DNA of 64,000 nt from Pelagimonas sp. (GCA_025210265.1 JAOASD010000008.1:1-64000), one strand, 5' to 3'; counted from the stretch's first letter, positions 1 to 8,767 are shown. The notes: a model not told the origin generated them from the sequence alone. Translations and numbers: made by a program.

Positions 1-2
1 CG

Positions 3-350
3 GGCCGCCAGCTGGAACATTGGCACACCGGGTCGATGACCCGCCGGTCGCGCGTTCTGGACGCGGTGGAACCCGAGGCCAACTGCTCGCTGCACCCCAG
101 CACGCTGCGCCAGATGGGCGTGGAGCCGGGCGAGATGATCCGCCTCAGCACCCGCCGGGGCAGCATCGAGATCATGGCCCGCGCCGACCGCGCCGTGGCC
201 CCGGACATGGTGTTCGTGCCCTTCGCCTATGTCGAAGCCGCCGCAAACATCCTCACAAACCCAGCCATCGACCCTTACGGCAAAATCCCAGAATTCAAAT
301 TCGCCGCCGTCAAAATCGAAAAAATTGAGGGTCAGATCGCGGCAGAGTGA
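3..350 (+). CDS. fdhF: Formate dehydrogenase alpha subunit, C-terminal end (partial)
   Basis: The gene enters from the left edge and ends at the TGA at 348-350, leaving about 115 residues. The visible part is the C-terminal molybdopterin-dinucleotide binding domain of a molybdenum/tungsten formate dehydrogenase. It opens with GRQLEHWHTGSMTRRS, the conserved cofactor-binding segment, followed by the EPEANCSLHP and GVEPGEMIRLSTRRG strand-turn elements and the VFVPFAYVEAAANILTNP segment typical of the family's end. The enzyme oxidises formate to CO2 in the cytoplasm, normally with NADH-producing beta and gamma subunits; those would lie upstream, outside the window. A strong terminator follows directly, so this is the last gene of its transcript or nearly so. 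The family call is firm; the exact subtype (NAD-linked FdsA/FdhF) is inferred from the C-terminus only. Confidence 0.88.
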   Translation, partial: GRQLEHWHTGSMTRRSRVLDAVEPEANCSLHPSTLRQMGVEPGEMIRLSTRRGSIEIMARADRAVAPDMVFVPFAYVEAAANILTNPAIDPYGKIPEFKFAAVKIEKIEGQIAAE

Positions 351-370
351 TCTGAGCCACCAGAAAATCA

Positions 371-409
371 AACACCCCGCCAGAGCAATCCGGCGGGGTG
401 TTTTGTTTT
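371..409 (+). terminator. Rho-independent terminator after formate dehydrogenase
   Basis: An 11-bp perfect stem (371-381 with 392-402, AACACCCCGCC / GGCGGGGTGTT) closes a short loop and runs into TTTTGTTTT. It lies 20 bases after the stop codon. Confidence 0.9.
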
Positions 410-429
410 AAGGATCGGCCTGGCAGCCG

Positions 430-1125
430 TCAGCGCCAGCTCACATCGCCCAGAAAGATATAGCCCGCGCCGTAGATCGTTTTGATCAGGCGGGGGTTTT
501 TCGGGTCTTCGCGCAGTTTGGTGCGCAGGCGCGAAATCCGCACATCCATCGCCCGGTCAAAACTTTCACCGGCCGCGCCGCCCAGGCTTTCCTGCATCTG
601 GGCGCGGGTGATCAGGCGTTTGGGGTTTTCCAGAAACAGGCGCAGCACCTCGCCCTCGGCCTGGCTGAATGGGGTTTCTGCGGCGGTCTCGTCTTCGAGC
701 GTGAAGCGGTCGAAATGCGCGGTCCAGCCGTTAAACGTGGCGGTGTTGGCCGACACTGCGCGTTTGGGGCCGCGCAGGCGGGCGCGGATGCGGGCGACGA
801 CCTCGGCTGGATCAAAGGGTTTGATGATGTAATCATCGGCCCCCAGCTCCAGCCCGGTGATCCGGTCCTGCACCTGCGCGCGGCCCGAAATGATGATCAC
901 GGTCGCGCCCATTTCCAGCGCCAGCTGATGCACCAGGCTCAGCCCGTCGCGATCGGGCAGGCCCAGATCCACCAGACACAGATCCGGGGTGGTGCGGCGC
1001 AGGGCGGCCTCAAATTCGGTGGCGCGGGCAAAGGCCATGGTGCGATAGCCCGCCTCTTGCAGGGCCTCCGACAGCATGTCGCGGATCGCGGGTTCATCAT
1101 CCAGAATGGTGATCAATGCGCTCAT
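430..1125 (-). CDS. OmpR-family response regulator
   Basis: A 231-residue two-component response regulator. The receiver domain (about 1-115) has the acidic pocket D9/D10, the phosphoacceptor D53 in LVDLGLPDRDG, and K102 in YIIKPFDP. A winged-helix DNA-binding domain (about 130-228) follows, with the RAQMQESLGG recognition region and the end motif KTIYGAGYIF typical of OmpR/PhoB proteins. The start codon overlaps the end of the upstream hybrid kinase gene by four bases, so the two are co-transcribed and translationally coupled and are almost certainly cognate. Targets are not shown by the protein itself, but a 10-bp tandem repeat upstream of the kinase gene (3091-3110) is a candidate binding site and would also face the acyl-CoA ligase promoter. 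Confidence 0.93.
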   Translation of the reverse strand: MSALITILDDEPAIRDMLSEALQEAGYRTMAFARATEFEAALRRTTPDLCLVDLGLPDRDGLSLVHQLALEMGATVIIISGRAQVQDRITGLELGADDYIIKPFDPAEVVARIRARLRGPKRAVSANTATFNGWTAHFDRFTLEDETAAETPFSQAEGEVLRLFLENPKRLITRAQMQESLGGAAGESFDRAMDVRISRLRTKLREDPKNPRLIKTIYGAGYIFLGDVSWR

Positions 1126-3014
1126 TCCGGGGGCCTTTCGCAGTTGAGGAAGGCCGCGAGGCCTTCGGCGGTGAAGGGTTTGCGCAGCACCGGCCCATGG
1201 GCGGCGGCGCGCTGAAACAGCGGATCGCTTTGTGGCAGAGCGGTCATGAAACGCAGCGGCAGGCCGTCCAGCCGACCGGTCAGATCGGTGCCGGGGGCGG
1301 GGCCTTCCAGGGTGATGTCGGACAGGACCAGCGCCAGATCGGGCAGGTCGTGCGCCAGGGTCAGGGCTTCGGGGACAGAGGCGGCCTCGGCCACGATCAG
1401 CCCCAGATCGGTCAACATGCCGCGCACGGTCTCGCGCAGCTCGGCCACGTCTTCGACCAGCAGGATCATGCTGCCGGGGGGCAGGGCTGCGGCGCTGGCA
1501 GGGCGCAGGGGCAGGCGCAGCGTCACGCGCGCGCCGGTATCGCCATTGGCCAGTCGCACGGATCCGCCCGCCAGTTTGGTCATGTCATAGACCATCGCCA
1601 GCCCCAGCCCCGAGCCTTCGCTGCCCTTGGTGGTGAAAAACGGATCCAGCCCGTGATCCAGCGCCGACTCGGAAAAGCCCGGCCCGGTATCGGTGACGGT
1701 GATTTGCAGCCAGGTGTCCTGCAATTCCTGCGTTTCGATGCGGATTCGCCCGCTGTCGCTGCAGGAATCGCGGGCGTTCAGCACCAGATTCAACAGCGCA
1801 TCCTGCAACATGCCGGGGTCGGCCAGCAGGGCGCGGCGGGTCTGGTCCTCGATCTGCAAAGTGATGCCACGGGGCAAGGACGGCGTGGCCAGGGTCGCCA
1901 GATCGCTGAGAAACGGGGCCAGCAGGATCGGTTTGGGCTGCCAGCTGCGCTGCGAGGTAATATCAGCGATCCGCCCCAGCAGCGTCCCGCCGCGCCGCGC
2001 CGCCTGCAGGGTTGCGGCGATCAGCGGTTCGGCATCAGGGGGCAGGGCCATGCGCTCTAGTTTCGATTGCATCCCCAGAATGATGGTCAGCAGGTTGGAA
2101 AAATCATGCGCCATGCCCGAGGTCAGCTGTGCTGCCATTTCCCGCCGCCGGGTCTGTTGCAGGGCGGCGCGGGATTGGGTTTCTTCGGTCACATCCTGCG
2201 ACAGGATATAAACGCCCGGTTCCACCGGGTCGGGGGTAAAGGACACGCGAATCCGGCGCGAAGACATTTCGTCAGAGAACTCAAACGTGCTTTGTCGCCC
2301 GGCCTGCGCCTGTTCCAGATGCGGGCCAACGCGGGAAAAGGCCTGTGCGCCCAGGGTGCTGCCGATATGTTTGCCCAGAATATCATTGGGCCGCCCTGGC
2401 ATGACAGAGGACAATTTGCGGTTGGAGAATGTGTAACAGCCATCGGCATCGACGCGGGCGATATGGGCGGGCATCATTTCTGTTGTGGCGCGGGTGCGGG
2501 CCTCCATTTCCGCCAATTGGCGGCGGGCCTCTTCCAGTGCGGCATTTGTGGCGGCCAGCTGGCGGTTCGTTTTCGCCAGCTCCTCTGAGCGTTTCAGCAC
2601 CTCTTCGGACAGCAGTTCCGAGCGCGTGCGCAGCAGCTGTTCCTGCGCTTTGGTTTCGGTGATGTCGGTATAGACCGTGACCCAGCCGCCTTCGGGCAGG
2701 GGGGCGCCTTCGACGCTGATGGTGCGCCCGTTCGACCTGGTGCGTTCCATGTAATGGGGCTGAAAGGCGCGGGCCAGATCCACCCGCGCGGCCAGAAACG
2801 CATCCATATCGTCGATTTCGCCATATTCGCCGCGCTCGGCCAGGTGGCGGATCACATCCTGAAAGCTGGCTCCGGGGCGCACCATGTTGTCGGGCAGGTC
2901 GAACATGGTCTGCATCGGGCGATTGATCAGCACCAGACGCAGGTCGCTGTCAAAAATCGAAAGCGCCTGTTGGATCAGGTTCAGCCCCGCCTGGGTCAGC
3001 GCCGGGATGCTCAT
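1122..3014 (-). CDS. Hybrid sensor histidine kinase with PAS domains
   Basis: A 630-residue cytoplasmic hybrid kinase; no membrane segment is visible. Order: PAS-7 type domain (about 5-120), a long coiled coil (about 125-180), a second PAS domain (about 180-280), HisKA with the H-box MAHDFSNLLTIIL (His about 303), HATPase with N-box LVLNARD, G1 box DTGPGF and FFTTKGSEGSGLGL (about 410-475), and a C-terminal receiver (about 515-625) with phosphoacceptor D566 in LSDITLEG and K612. Start chosen at 3014: GGAGGA sits six bases upstream, whereas the longer frame (to 3044) has no such site. It overlaps the response regulator gene. It senses a soluble or intracellular cue and likely passes phosphate to that regulator. 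The ligand is unknown; the divergent CoA-ligase/transporter block is a reasonable guess at the regulon. Confidence 0.92.
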   Translation of the reverse strand: MSIPALTQAGLNLIQQALSIFDSDLRLVLINRPMQTMFDLPDNMVRPGASFQDVIRHLAERGEYGEIDDMDAFLAARVDLARAFQPHYMERTRSNGRTISVEGAPLPEGGWVTVYTDITETKAQEQLLRTRSELLSEEVLKRSEELAKTNRQLAATNAALEEARRQLAEMEARTRATTEMMPAHIARVDADGCYTFSNRKLSSVMPGRPNDILGKHIGSTLGAQAFSRVGPHLEQAQAGRQSTFEFSDEMSSRRIRVSFTPDPVEPGVYILSQDVTEETQSRAALQQTRRREMAAQLTSGMAHDFSNLLTIILGMQSKLERMALPPDAEPLIAATLQAARRGGTLLGRIADITSQRSWQPKPILLAPFLSDLATLATPSLPRGITLQIEDQTRRALLADPGMLQDALLNLVLNARDSCSDSGRIRIETQELQDTWLQITVTDTGPGFSESALDHGLDPFFTTKGSEGSGLGLAMVYDMTKLAGGSVRLANGDTGARVTLRLPLRPASAAALPPGSMILLVEDVAELRETVRGMLTDLGLIVAEAASVPEALTLAHDLPDLALVLSDITLEGPAPGTDLTGRLDGLPLRFMTALPQSDPLFQRAAAHGPVLRKPFTAEGLAAFLNCERPPE

Positions 3015-3090
3015 GTGATGTCCTCCGTGCCTATGGGCTAACACCGGTTTTGTCCCGCGAAAACCCCCGGCGCGGCGTCAAATGCCCGTT

Positions 3091-3110
3091 GTTAGAATTT
3101 GTTAGGATTC
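3091..3110. promoter_or_regulatory. Tandem decamer, candidate response-regulator binding site
   Basis: Two adjacent 10-base units, GTTAGAATTT and GTTAGGATTC, match at 8 of 10 positions. Direct repeats with a 10-11 bp period on one helix face are the usual binding geometry for OmpR/PhoB-type regulators. The site lies in the spacer between the divergent kinase/regulator operon and the acyl-CoA ligase gene, upstream of a weak -35-like TTGACG at 3130. Function is inferred. Confidence 0.45.
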
Positions 3111-3129
3111 GGAAATCTTGCGGAAAAAG

Positions 3130-3158
3130 TTGACGCCGAGGCTGGGCCTGCACCTAAT
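3130..3158 (+). promoter_or_regulatory. Weak candidate promoter for the CoA-ligase block
   Basis: TTGACG at 3130-3135 and CCTAAT at 3153-3158, with 17 bases between, resemble sigma-70 elements, but the -10 is poor. It sits about 95 bases upstream of the ligase start and just downstream of the tandem decamer. Confidence 0.25.
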
Positions 3159-3253
3159 GGGCGCAAGAATCGCACAGTCGATCGCGTCCATTTGGACAAA
3201 AGGAGAGTGCCGGGTGGAGGCCTGGCATTTTGGGAGGAAAAAATTTGGCGCAT

Positions 3254-5215
3254 ATGACCGAGGGCGTGGAAGGGCTGCGCTCTGTTCCCGCTTTGTTGCA
3301 GCGTAATGTCGAAAAGTTCGGCAATAGCGCAGCGTATCGGGAGAAGGAATTCGGGATCTGGCAAAGCTGGACCTGGGCTGAGGCCGCGAAGGAAATCGAG
3401 GCCCTCGCTCTCGGACTTCTGAACCTGGGGGTGAACCCTGGCGACCACGTCGCCATCATCGGCCGCAACCGTCCCACGCTGTACTGGTCGATGGTTGCCG
3501 CACAGATGTGTGGCGCGGTGCCCGTGCCCCTGTATCAGGACGCCGTCGCAGAAGAGATGGAATACGTGCTGGGCCATTGCGGCGCACGGTTCGTCATCTG
3601 TGCGGATCAGGAACAGGTCGATAAGGTGATCGAGATCCAGGAGGATCTGCACCAGTTCGAACACATGATCTATGTCGATCCGCGCGGGATGCGGAAATAT
3701 GACCACTCGCGCCTGCACGAATATTCCCATGTGCAGAACCAGGGCCGTGCGGCCTATGACGAATATATCAACGAGCTGAACAAGCGCCGCGGCGCCTTGG
3801 GCTATGATGATACCTGCGTGATGCTGTATACTTCGGGCACCACCGGCAAGCCCAAGGGCGTGGTTCTGTCCAACCGCAACGTGATCGAGACCGCCAAGGC
3901 GAGCTCGGATTTCGACAGCCTGAACCATGATGACGAGATCCTGGCCTATCTGCCGATGGCCTGGGTCGGGGACTTCATCTTCTCGCTGGGGCAGGCCTAC
4001 TGGACCGGTTTCTGCGTGAACTGCCCGGAATCGGCGGAAACGATGAAAACCGACCTGCGGGAAATCGCGCCCAGCTATTACTTTGCGCCGCCTGCGGTGT
4101 TTGAGGGTCAGCTGACGCAGATCATGATCCGCATGGAAGATGCCGGTAAGTTCAAGCGCAAGATCTTTCATCATTTCATGGCCCATGCCCGCAAGGTTGG
4201 TCCGCGCCTGTTGGAAGGCAAACCCGTGGGTCTGGGCGAGCGCCTGAAATATGCCCTGGGCGAAGTTATGGTCTATGGTCCGCTGAAAAATGCGCTTGGG
4301 TTTTCCAAGGTGCGTGTGGGCTATACCGCCGGTGAGGCAATTGGCCCGGAACTGTTTGATTTCTATCGCTCTCTGGGGATCAACCTGAAGCAGCTTTACG
4401 GTCAGACCGAAGCCACGGTTTTCATCACCCAGCAGCCCGACGGTGAGGTGCGTTCGGACACGGTTGGCGTGCCCAGCCCCGGTGTCGAGGTGAAGATCGC
4501 CGACAGTGGCGAGGTCTATTACCGCAGCCCCGGCGTGTTCGTGGAATACTACAACAACGCGGAATCCACTGCCGGCACCAAAGATGCCGAAGGCTGGGTT
4601 GCCACGGGTGATGCGGGCTTCTTTGAAAAGGATACCGGCCATCTGCGGATCATCGACCGCATCAAGGATGTGGGCAAAATGGCCGATGGCGGCATGTTCG
4701 CGCCCAAATATGTTGAGAACAAGCTCAAGTTCTATCCCAACATCCTTGAGGTGGTGGTGTTTGGTGCCGGGCGCGATCGCTGTACGGCCTTTGTGAATAT
4801 CGACCTGACGGCGGTGGGCAACTGGGCGGAACGCAACAACATTGCTTATGCGTCTTATCAGGAACTCGCCGGTCACCCGCAGGTCATGGATATGATCCAG
4901 GGCCATATCGAGGAAACCAACCTGTCGATTGCGCAGGATGATATGCTGTCGGGCTGCCAGATCCATCGCTTCCTGATCCTGCACAAGGAACTGGATGCGG
5001 ATGATGGCGAAATGACCCGCACAAAGAAGGTGCGCCGCAAGATCATTGGTGAGAAATTCGCTGATCTGGTGACCGCGCTGTATGACGGGTCGTCCGAGAG
5101 CTACACCGAGACCGAAGTCACCTATGAGGACGGTCGCAAGGGCAAGATCACCGCGACGCTGGAGCTGCGCGACACCAAGGTGGCACCGGTTGCGGCCAAG
5201 ATGGCGGCGGAATGA
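3254..5215 (+). CDS. AMP-binding acyl-CoA synthetase (long-chain FadD-like)
   Basis: About 653 residues; an ATP-dependent carboxylate-CoA ligase of the adenylate-forming superfamily, cytoplasmic. The nucleotide-binding P-loop YTSGTTGKPKG lies near residues 192-202, the adenine motif LYGQTEA near 385, and the hinge region TGDAGFFEKDTGHLRIIDRIKD near 450. Length and the large insertion before the C-terminal domain resemble long-chain fatty-acid ligases rather than short ones. The start is ambiguous: ATG at 3254 (residues MTEGVEGL) or a TTG at 3245 better spaced from the GGAGGA at 3233. It heads a block containing a complete Liv-type ABC transporter and a second, PaaK-like ligase, so the substrate is probably an imported acid that is trapped as a CoA thioester. 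Whether it is fatty or aromatic cannot be told from sequence. Confidence 0.9.
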   Translation: MTEGVEGLRSVPALLQRNVEKFGNSAAYREKEFGIWQSWTWAEAAKEIEALALGLLNLGVNPGDHVAIIGRNRPTLYWSMVAAQMCGAVPVPLYQDAVAEEMEYVLGHCGARFVICADQEQVDKVIEIQEDLHQFEHMIYVDPRGMRKYDHSRLHEYSHVQNQGRAAYDEYINELNKRRGALGYDDTCVMLYTSGTTGKPKGVVLSNRNVIETAKASSDFDSLNHDDEILAYLPMAWVGDFIFSLGQAYWTGFCVNCPESAETMKTDLREIAPSYYFAPPAVFEGQLTQIMIRMEDAGKFKRKIFHHFMAHARKVGPRLLEGKPVGLGERLKYALGEVMVYGPLKNALGFSKVRVGYTAGEAIGPELFDFYRSLGINLKQLYGQTEATVFITQQPDGEVRSDTVGVPSPGVEVKIADSGEVYYRSPGVFVEYYNNAESTAGTKDAEGWVATGDAGFFEKDTGHLRIIDRIKDVGKMADGGMFAPKYVENKLKFYPNILEVVVFGAGRDRCTAFVNIDLTAVGNWAERNNIAYASYQELAGHPQVMDMIQGHIEETNLSIAQDDMLSGCQIHRFLILHKELDADDGEMTRTKKVRRKIIGEKFADLVTALYDGSSESYTETEVTYEDGRKGKITATLELRDTKVAPVAAKMAAE

Positions 5216-5303
5216 TGGGCCGCTTGTGCTGCGCACGTCGCCCCGCCCACCATCCCGCTGATCTCTTTTCCCGCGCTCTTCGCGCGGGGGAGCAGCCGGG
5301 CAT

Positions 5304-5325
5304 GAGTATTTGCAAAGATAAGAAG
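5304..5325 (+). repeat. Dispersed GTATTT element, copy A
   Basis: Begins GAGTATTTGCAAAG and ends AAGAAG; one of seven loci in the window with a (G/A)GTATTT core followed about 12 bases later by an AAGA(A)G block. It sits immediately before the LivG start codon, downstream of a GC-rich hairpin-like stretch (5275-5292). Confidence 0.6.
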
Positions 5326-5327
5326 AC

Positions 5328-6164
5328 ATGGACGCAGGTGAGGGCGTTGGCATGAAAGACACAGAAGGATATGTCACCGCCGACGGTCGCCAAATCGGCG
5401 GCACGTTGATGGAGCTGAAGAACATCACGCTGAAATTCGGTGGGGTGACGGCGATCAGCGATATTTCGTTTGACGTGCATGAGGGCGAGATCCGCGCCAT
5501 CATCGGTCCGAACGGGGCCGGCAAGTCGTCCATGCTGAACATCATCAGCGGGTTCTACACACCCACCATTGGTGAGCTGTGGTACAAGGGGGCGAAACGG
5601 CCTCCGATGAAGCCCTATGAGGTGGCGCGCATGGGCGTGGCCCGGACGTTCCAGAACATCGCGTTGTTCGAGGGGATGACCGTTCTGGACAACGTCATGA
5701 CCGGTCGTCTGACCCATATGAACGCGTCGATCGGGGCGCAGGCGCTGTGGTTTGGCTCGGCGCAGGCCGAAGAGATCGCGAACCGTGAAAAGGTCGAGGA
5801 GGTCATCGACTTCCTTGAGATCCAGGACATCCGCAAGACCCCGGTGGGGCGTCTGCCTTATGGTCTGAAAAAGAGGGTCGAGCTGGCGCGGGCGCTGGCG
5901 GCCGAGCCGTCGATCCTGCTGCTGGACGAACCGATGGCGGGGATGAATGTCGAGGAGAAAGAGGACATGTCCCGCTTTATCCTTGATGTGAATGACGAAT
6001 TTGGCACCACGATCTGTCTGATCGAACACGATATGGGCGTTGTCATGGACCTGTCCGACCGTGTGGTCGTGATGGATTACGGCAAAAAGATCGGCGACGG
6101 CAGCCCGGACGAGGTGCGCAACAATCAGGATGTGATCGACGCCTATCTGGGCGTGTCACATTGA
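5328..6164 (+). CDS. livG: Branched-chain-type ABC transporter ATP-binding protein LivG
   Basis: A 278-residue cytoplasmic ATPase of a Liv/HAAT-family importer. Walker A GPNGAGKS (60-67), an LPYGLKKRVELARAL signature (about 176-190) that departs from LSGGQ as is usual in LivG, Walker B ILLLDEP (196-202) and an H-loop IEHDMG near 232. The C-terminus GDGSPDEVRNNQDVIDAYLG is the typical LivG tail. An N-terminal extension of about 25 residues precedes the ATPase fold; ATG at 5352 (MKDTEGY) is an alternative start. The gene lies 112 bases after the ligase and 10 bases before livH. It pairs with LivF (10216) to drive LivH/LivM. In this setting the cargo is probably the acid activated by the flanking ligases rather than leucine or valine. 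Confidence 0.93.
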   Translation: MDAGEGVGMKDTEGYVTADGRQIGGTLMELKNITLKFGGVTAISDISFDVHEGEIRAIIGPNGAGKSSMLNIISGFYTPTIGELWYKGAKRPPMKPYEVARMGVARTFQNIALFEGMTVLDNVMTGRLTHMNASIGAQALWFGSAQAEEIANREKVEEVIDFLEIQDIRKTPVGRLPYGLKKRVELARALAAEPSILLLDEPMAGMNVEEKEDMSRFILDVNDEFGTTICLIEHDMGVVMDLSDRVVVMDYGKKIGDGSPDEVRNNQDVIDAYLGVSH

Positions 6165-6174
6165 GGGGGCAGAC

Positions 6175-7128
6175 ATGATAAAAGACATCTTCATAACACC
6201 CTTTGCCGACATGGTGTCGGCACCGGACTTTTTGCTGCAGGTTCTGTGGGAAGGTCTGGTTTCGGGGATTCTTTACGCGCTGATCGCGCTGGGCTTTGTG
6301 CTTATTTTCCGATCCAGCCGTATCTTCAACTTTGCGCAGGGCATCATGGTGGTGTTTGCGGCGCTGACGCTGGTGGGGCTTCATGCCTTTGGCATTCCCG
6401 CCTGGATTTCGGTGCTGCTGACGCTGGGCGTCATGTATGTGCTGGCGCTGTCCATTGAACGCGTGGTGCTGCGACCGCTGGTTGGCCAGCCGGACATCAT
6501 CCTGTTCATGGCGACCATCGGGATCACCCTGTTCCTGATTGGCGGCGGCGAGATCATCTTTGGTGGTGAAAACAAGGTCATGATCACCGAAGAGCTGGGC
6601 ATTCCCACCGGTGACAGCGTGCTGGAACCCTGGGGTGGTCTGCTGATCCTGCAGCATCTGGACATCACCGTTGTGGTCGTGGCGACCGCGCTGGTGGCTG
6701 GTCTGCTGGCCTTCCTGAACTACACCCAGATGGGCCGCGCGATCCGCGCCCTTGGGGATGACCACCAGGCGGCTCTGTCCGTGGGCATCAGCCTGCAGAC
6801 GGTCTGGGTTCTGGTCTGGTTCATTGCGGGCATCATCGCGCTGGTCACGGGCATTGCCTGGGGCGCACGCGCCGGGGTCAGCTTTGCGCTGGAAGTCATC
6901 GCCTATAAGGCTCTGCCGGTTCTCATGCTGGGCGGTCTGGAAAGCATCACCGGCGCCATCATCGGCGGTCTGATGATCGGTATCCTGGAAAAACTGTTCG
7001 AGATCTACTGGGGGCAGCCCCTGCTGGGTGGCAACACGGAAACCTGGTTCGCCTTTGTGCTGGCTCTGGTTGTGCTGCTCTTCCGTCCGCAGGGTCTGTT
7101 CGGGGAAAAGATCATCGAACGAGTATAG
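6175..7128 (+). CDS. livH: Branched-chain-type ABC transporter permease LivH
   Basis: A 317-residue polytopic inner-membrane permease with about eight hydrophobic segments. Family marks include LVSGILYALIALGFVLIFRSSRIFNFAQG near the N-terminus, the cytoplasmic loop MGRAIRALGDDHQAALSVGI that contacts the ATPase, and the end LLFRPQGLFGE. It starts 10 bases after livG. It forms the membrane channel with LivM. The transported compound is not determined by the sequence. Confidence 0.93.
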   Translation: MIKDIFITPFADMVSAPDFLLQVLWEGLVSGILYALIALGFVLIFRSSRIFNFAQGIMVVFAALTLVGLHAFGIPAWISVLLTLGVMYVLALSIERVVLRPLVGQPDIILFMATIGITLFLIGGGEIIFGGENKVMITEELGIPTGDSVLEPWGGLLILQHLDITVVVVATALVAGLLAFLNYTQMGRAIRALGDDHQAALSVGISLQTVWVLVWFIAGIIALVTGIAWGARAGVSFALEVIAYKALPVLMLGGLESITGAIIGGLMIGILEKLFEIYWGQPLLGGNTETWFAFVLALVVLLFRPQGLFGEKIIERV

Positions 7129-7199
7129 CGCAGCGCGGGGCGCGCTGCCGAAACCAGCCGAGGGGAAGGGTGGGCTGTGTCCCACCACCCCAAGGCCAC

Positions 7200-7223
7200 G
7201 GTGGGTTGAAAACCCACCCTACC
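7200..7223. repeat. 24-base hairpin repeat, copy 1
   Basis: GGTGGGTTGAAAACCCACC forms an 8-bp stem (GGTGGGTT/AACCCACC) with a short loop and is followed by CTACC. The same 24 bases occur without a mismatch at 63733-63756; a degenerate relative in the other orientation lies near 12814-12836. This copy sits between livH and the small membrane protein gene. Confidence 0.75.
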
Positions 7224-7270
7224 GAAAACCAACGCACGGGCCGGTGGCCCAAACGCAGGAAACACATGAC

Positions 7271-7519
7271 ATGCCAAAGCTGATTGCCATTCTGAATGTC
7301 ATCGCCTGGTCGGGCTTTTGGGCCTTTGGATACCTGGCACTGACGGCGGATCGCGCAGCGGGCGGGTCAATGACAATCGCGGTGCTGCTGGCGGCCTTGG
7401 GCGCGGCAGCGGGAATGTGGGCCTGGCTTTGGCTGGTGCGGCATTCCGAAAGAACCGGTTACGCGCAACCCAGCGCCAGCCGACCGCGCCATGACGAGGA
7501 TGACGCGCTGGCGGGCTGA
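7271..7519 (+). CDS. Small two-helix membrane protein in the transporter operon
   Basis: An 82-residue protein starting MPKLIAILNVIAWSGFWAFG, with two hydrophobic helices (about 3-23 and 33-54), a short basic and polar tail, and the end DEDDALAG. I do not recognise a named family. The start at 7271 has AGGAA about nine bases upstream. It lies between the two permease genes of the importer, same strand, 142 bases after livH and 107 before livM, so it is probably made with the transporter. It could be an accessory subunit or simply an unrelated small membrane protein. Two-helix proteins at this place in Liv operons are not part of the classical transporter. Confidence 0.75.
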   Translation: MPKLIAILNVIAWSGFWAFGYLALTADRAAGGSMTIAVLLAALGAAAGMWAWLWLVRHSERTGYAQPSASRPRHDEDDALAG

Positions 7520-7626
7520 CATGGCCACATAGCGCAGGCGGTGCGACCGCCACTGAGGGAATACCGGTCCGTGGGCCGGGTAGGGAGGAGACGGGCCAAA
7601 GCGGCCCGGCATAAGGACGAAGACGG

Positions 7627-8703
7627 ATGCTTTACAGAACCGCAGGTCAGTTCAAAACAAGTTACAAGGCCGATCAGGCCCTGTTCCCGGTACGCCAGGA
7701 TGCCATTTTGCTGATGGTGATCATGGCCTTTGCCTGGGTGATCTTTCCGCTGACGGCGAGTGAATTCGCCTTTCAGACGCTGCTGATCCCGATCCTGATC
7801 TATTCGCTGGCCGCGCTGGGCCTGAATATCCTGACGGGCTATGCCGGTCAGCTGAGCCTGGGGACCGCGGCCTTTATGGGGGTGGGTGCCTATGCCTGCT
7901 ACAAGATGGTCACGATCATGCCCTGGATGAACCCGATCGTGGCGATCCTGCTGTCTGGCGGTTTCAGCGCCGTGGTCGGTGTGATGTTCGGCATCCCCAG
8001 CCTGCGCATCAAAGGGTTCTACCTGGCGATTGCCACGCTGGCGGCGCAGTTCTTTCTGGTCTGGCTGTTTGAGAAATGGGCTTGGCTGTACAACTACAAC
8101 GCCTCGGGTGCGATCCAGGTTCCGAACCTTGATATCTTTGGCATCTATGTGTCCGGTCCGCAGGCCAGCTCGATCGTGCAATATTACGTGGTGCTGTTCA
8201 TTGTCTGCCTGATGACCATGCTGTGCATCAACCTGACCCGCGGCAATCTGGGCCGGACCTGGAAAGCGACCCGCGACATGGACATCGCCGCAGAGCTGAT
8301 CGGCATCAACCTGATGAAGTCCAAACTGACCGCCTTTGCCGTGTCGTCCTATGTGGTGGGCGTGGCCGGTGCGCTGTTTGTCTTTATGTGGCGCGGTGCG
8401 GCGGAGCCGAACCTGTTCGACATTCCGCTCAGCTTCCGCATCCTGTTCATCGCGATCATCGGCGGTCTGGGATCAATCATGGGCAACTATCTGGGTGCCA
8501 TCCTGATCGTCGGCCTGCCGGTTGTTCTGAACCTGGTTCCCAGTGCCATTGGTATCCATGTGGACAGCGCCCTGGTCGAGCACCTCAACATCATGATGGT
8601 CGGCAGCCTGATCGTGTTCTTCCTGATCGTTGAACCGCATGGTCTGGCCCAGCTGTGGCGTCTGATCCGCGAGAAACTGATTATCTGGCCCTTCCCGCAC
8701 TAA
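7627..8703 (+). CDS. livM: Branched-chain-type ABC transporter permease LivM
   Basis: A 358-residue polytopic permease. The N-terminal segment is followed by LGLNILTGYAGQLSLGTAAFMGVGAYACYK and FGIPSLRIKGFYLAIATLAAQ, both characteristic of LivM, then the EAA-like loop RDMDIAAELIGINLMKSKLTAFAVSS and GGLGSIMGNYLGA. The C-terminus ends EPHGLAQLWRLIREKLIIWPFPH. It forms the heterodimeric channel with LivH in the inner membrane. The gene precedes the binding-protein gene by 64 bases. Confidence 0.93.
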   Translation: MLYRTAGQFKTSYKADQALFPVRQDAILLMVIMAFAWVIFPLTASEFAFQTLLIPILIYSLAALGLNILTGYAGQLSLGTAAFMGVGAYACYKMVTIMPWMNPIVAILLSGGFSAVVGVMFGIPSLRIKGFYLAIATLAAQFFLVWLFEKWAWLYNYNASGAIQVPNLDIFGIYVSGPQASSIVQYYVVLFIVCLMTMLCINLTRGNLGRTWKATRDMDIAAELIGINLMKSKLTAFAVSSYVVGVAGALFVFMWRGAAEPNLFDIPLSFRILFIAIIGGLGSIMGNYLGAILIVGLPVVLNLVPSAIGIHVDSALVEHLNIMMVGSLIVFFLIVEPHGLAQLWRLIREKLIIWPFPH

Positions 8704-8767
8704 GCGGGGCAGGCCACCCGAACACCCTATCAACCGAAGTGACAAGAATTCTCAGGGAGGAGATAAC

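Noticed and set aside
3092-5545. Minus-strand open frame of about 817 codons
   Set aside because: It is antisense to the acyl-CoA ligase and rich in His/Arg/Ala/Gln without any domain; a frame left open by GC-rich codon bias.
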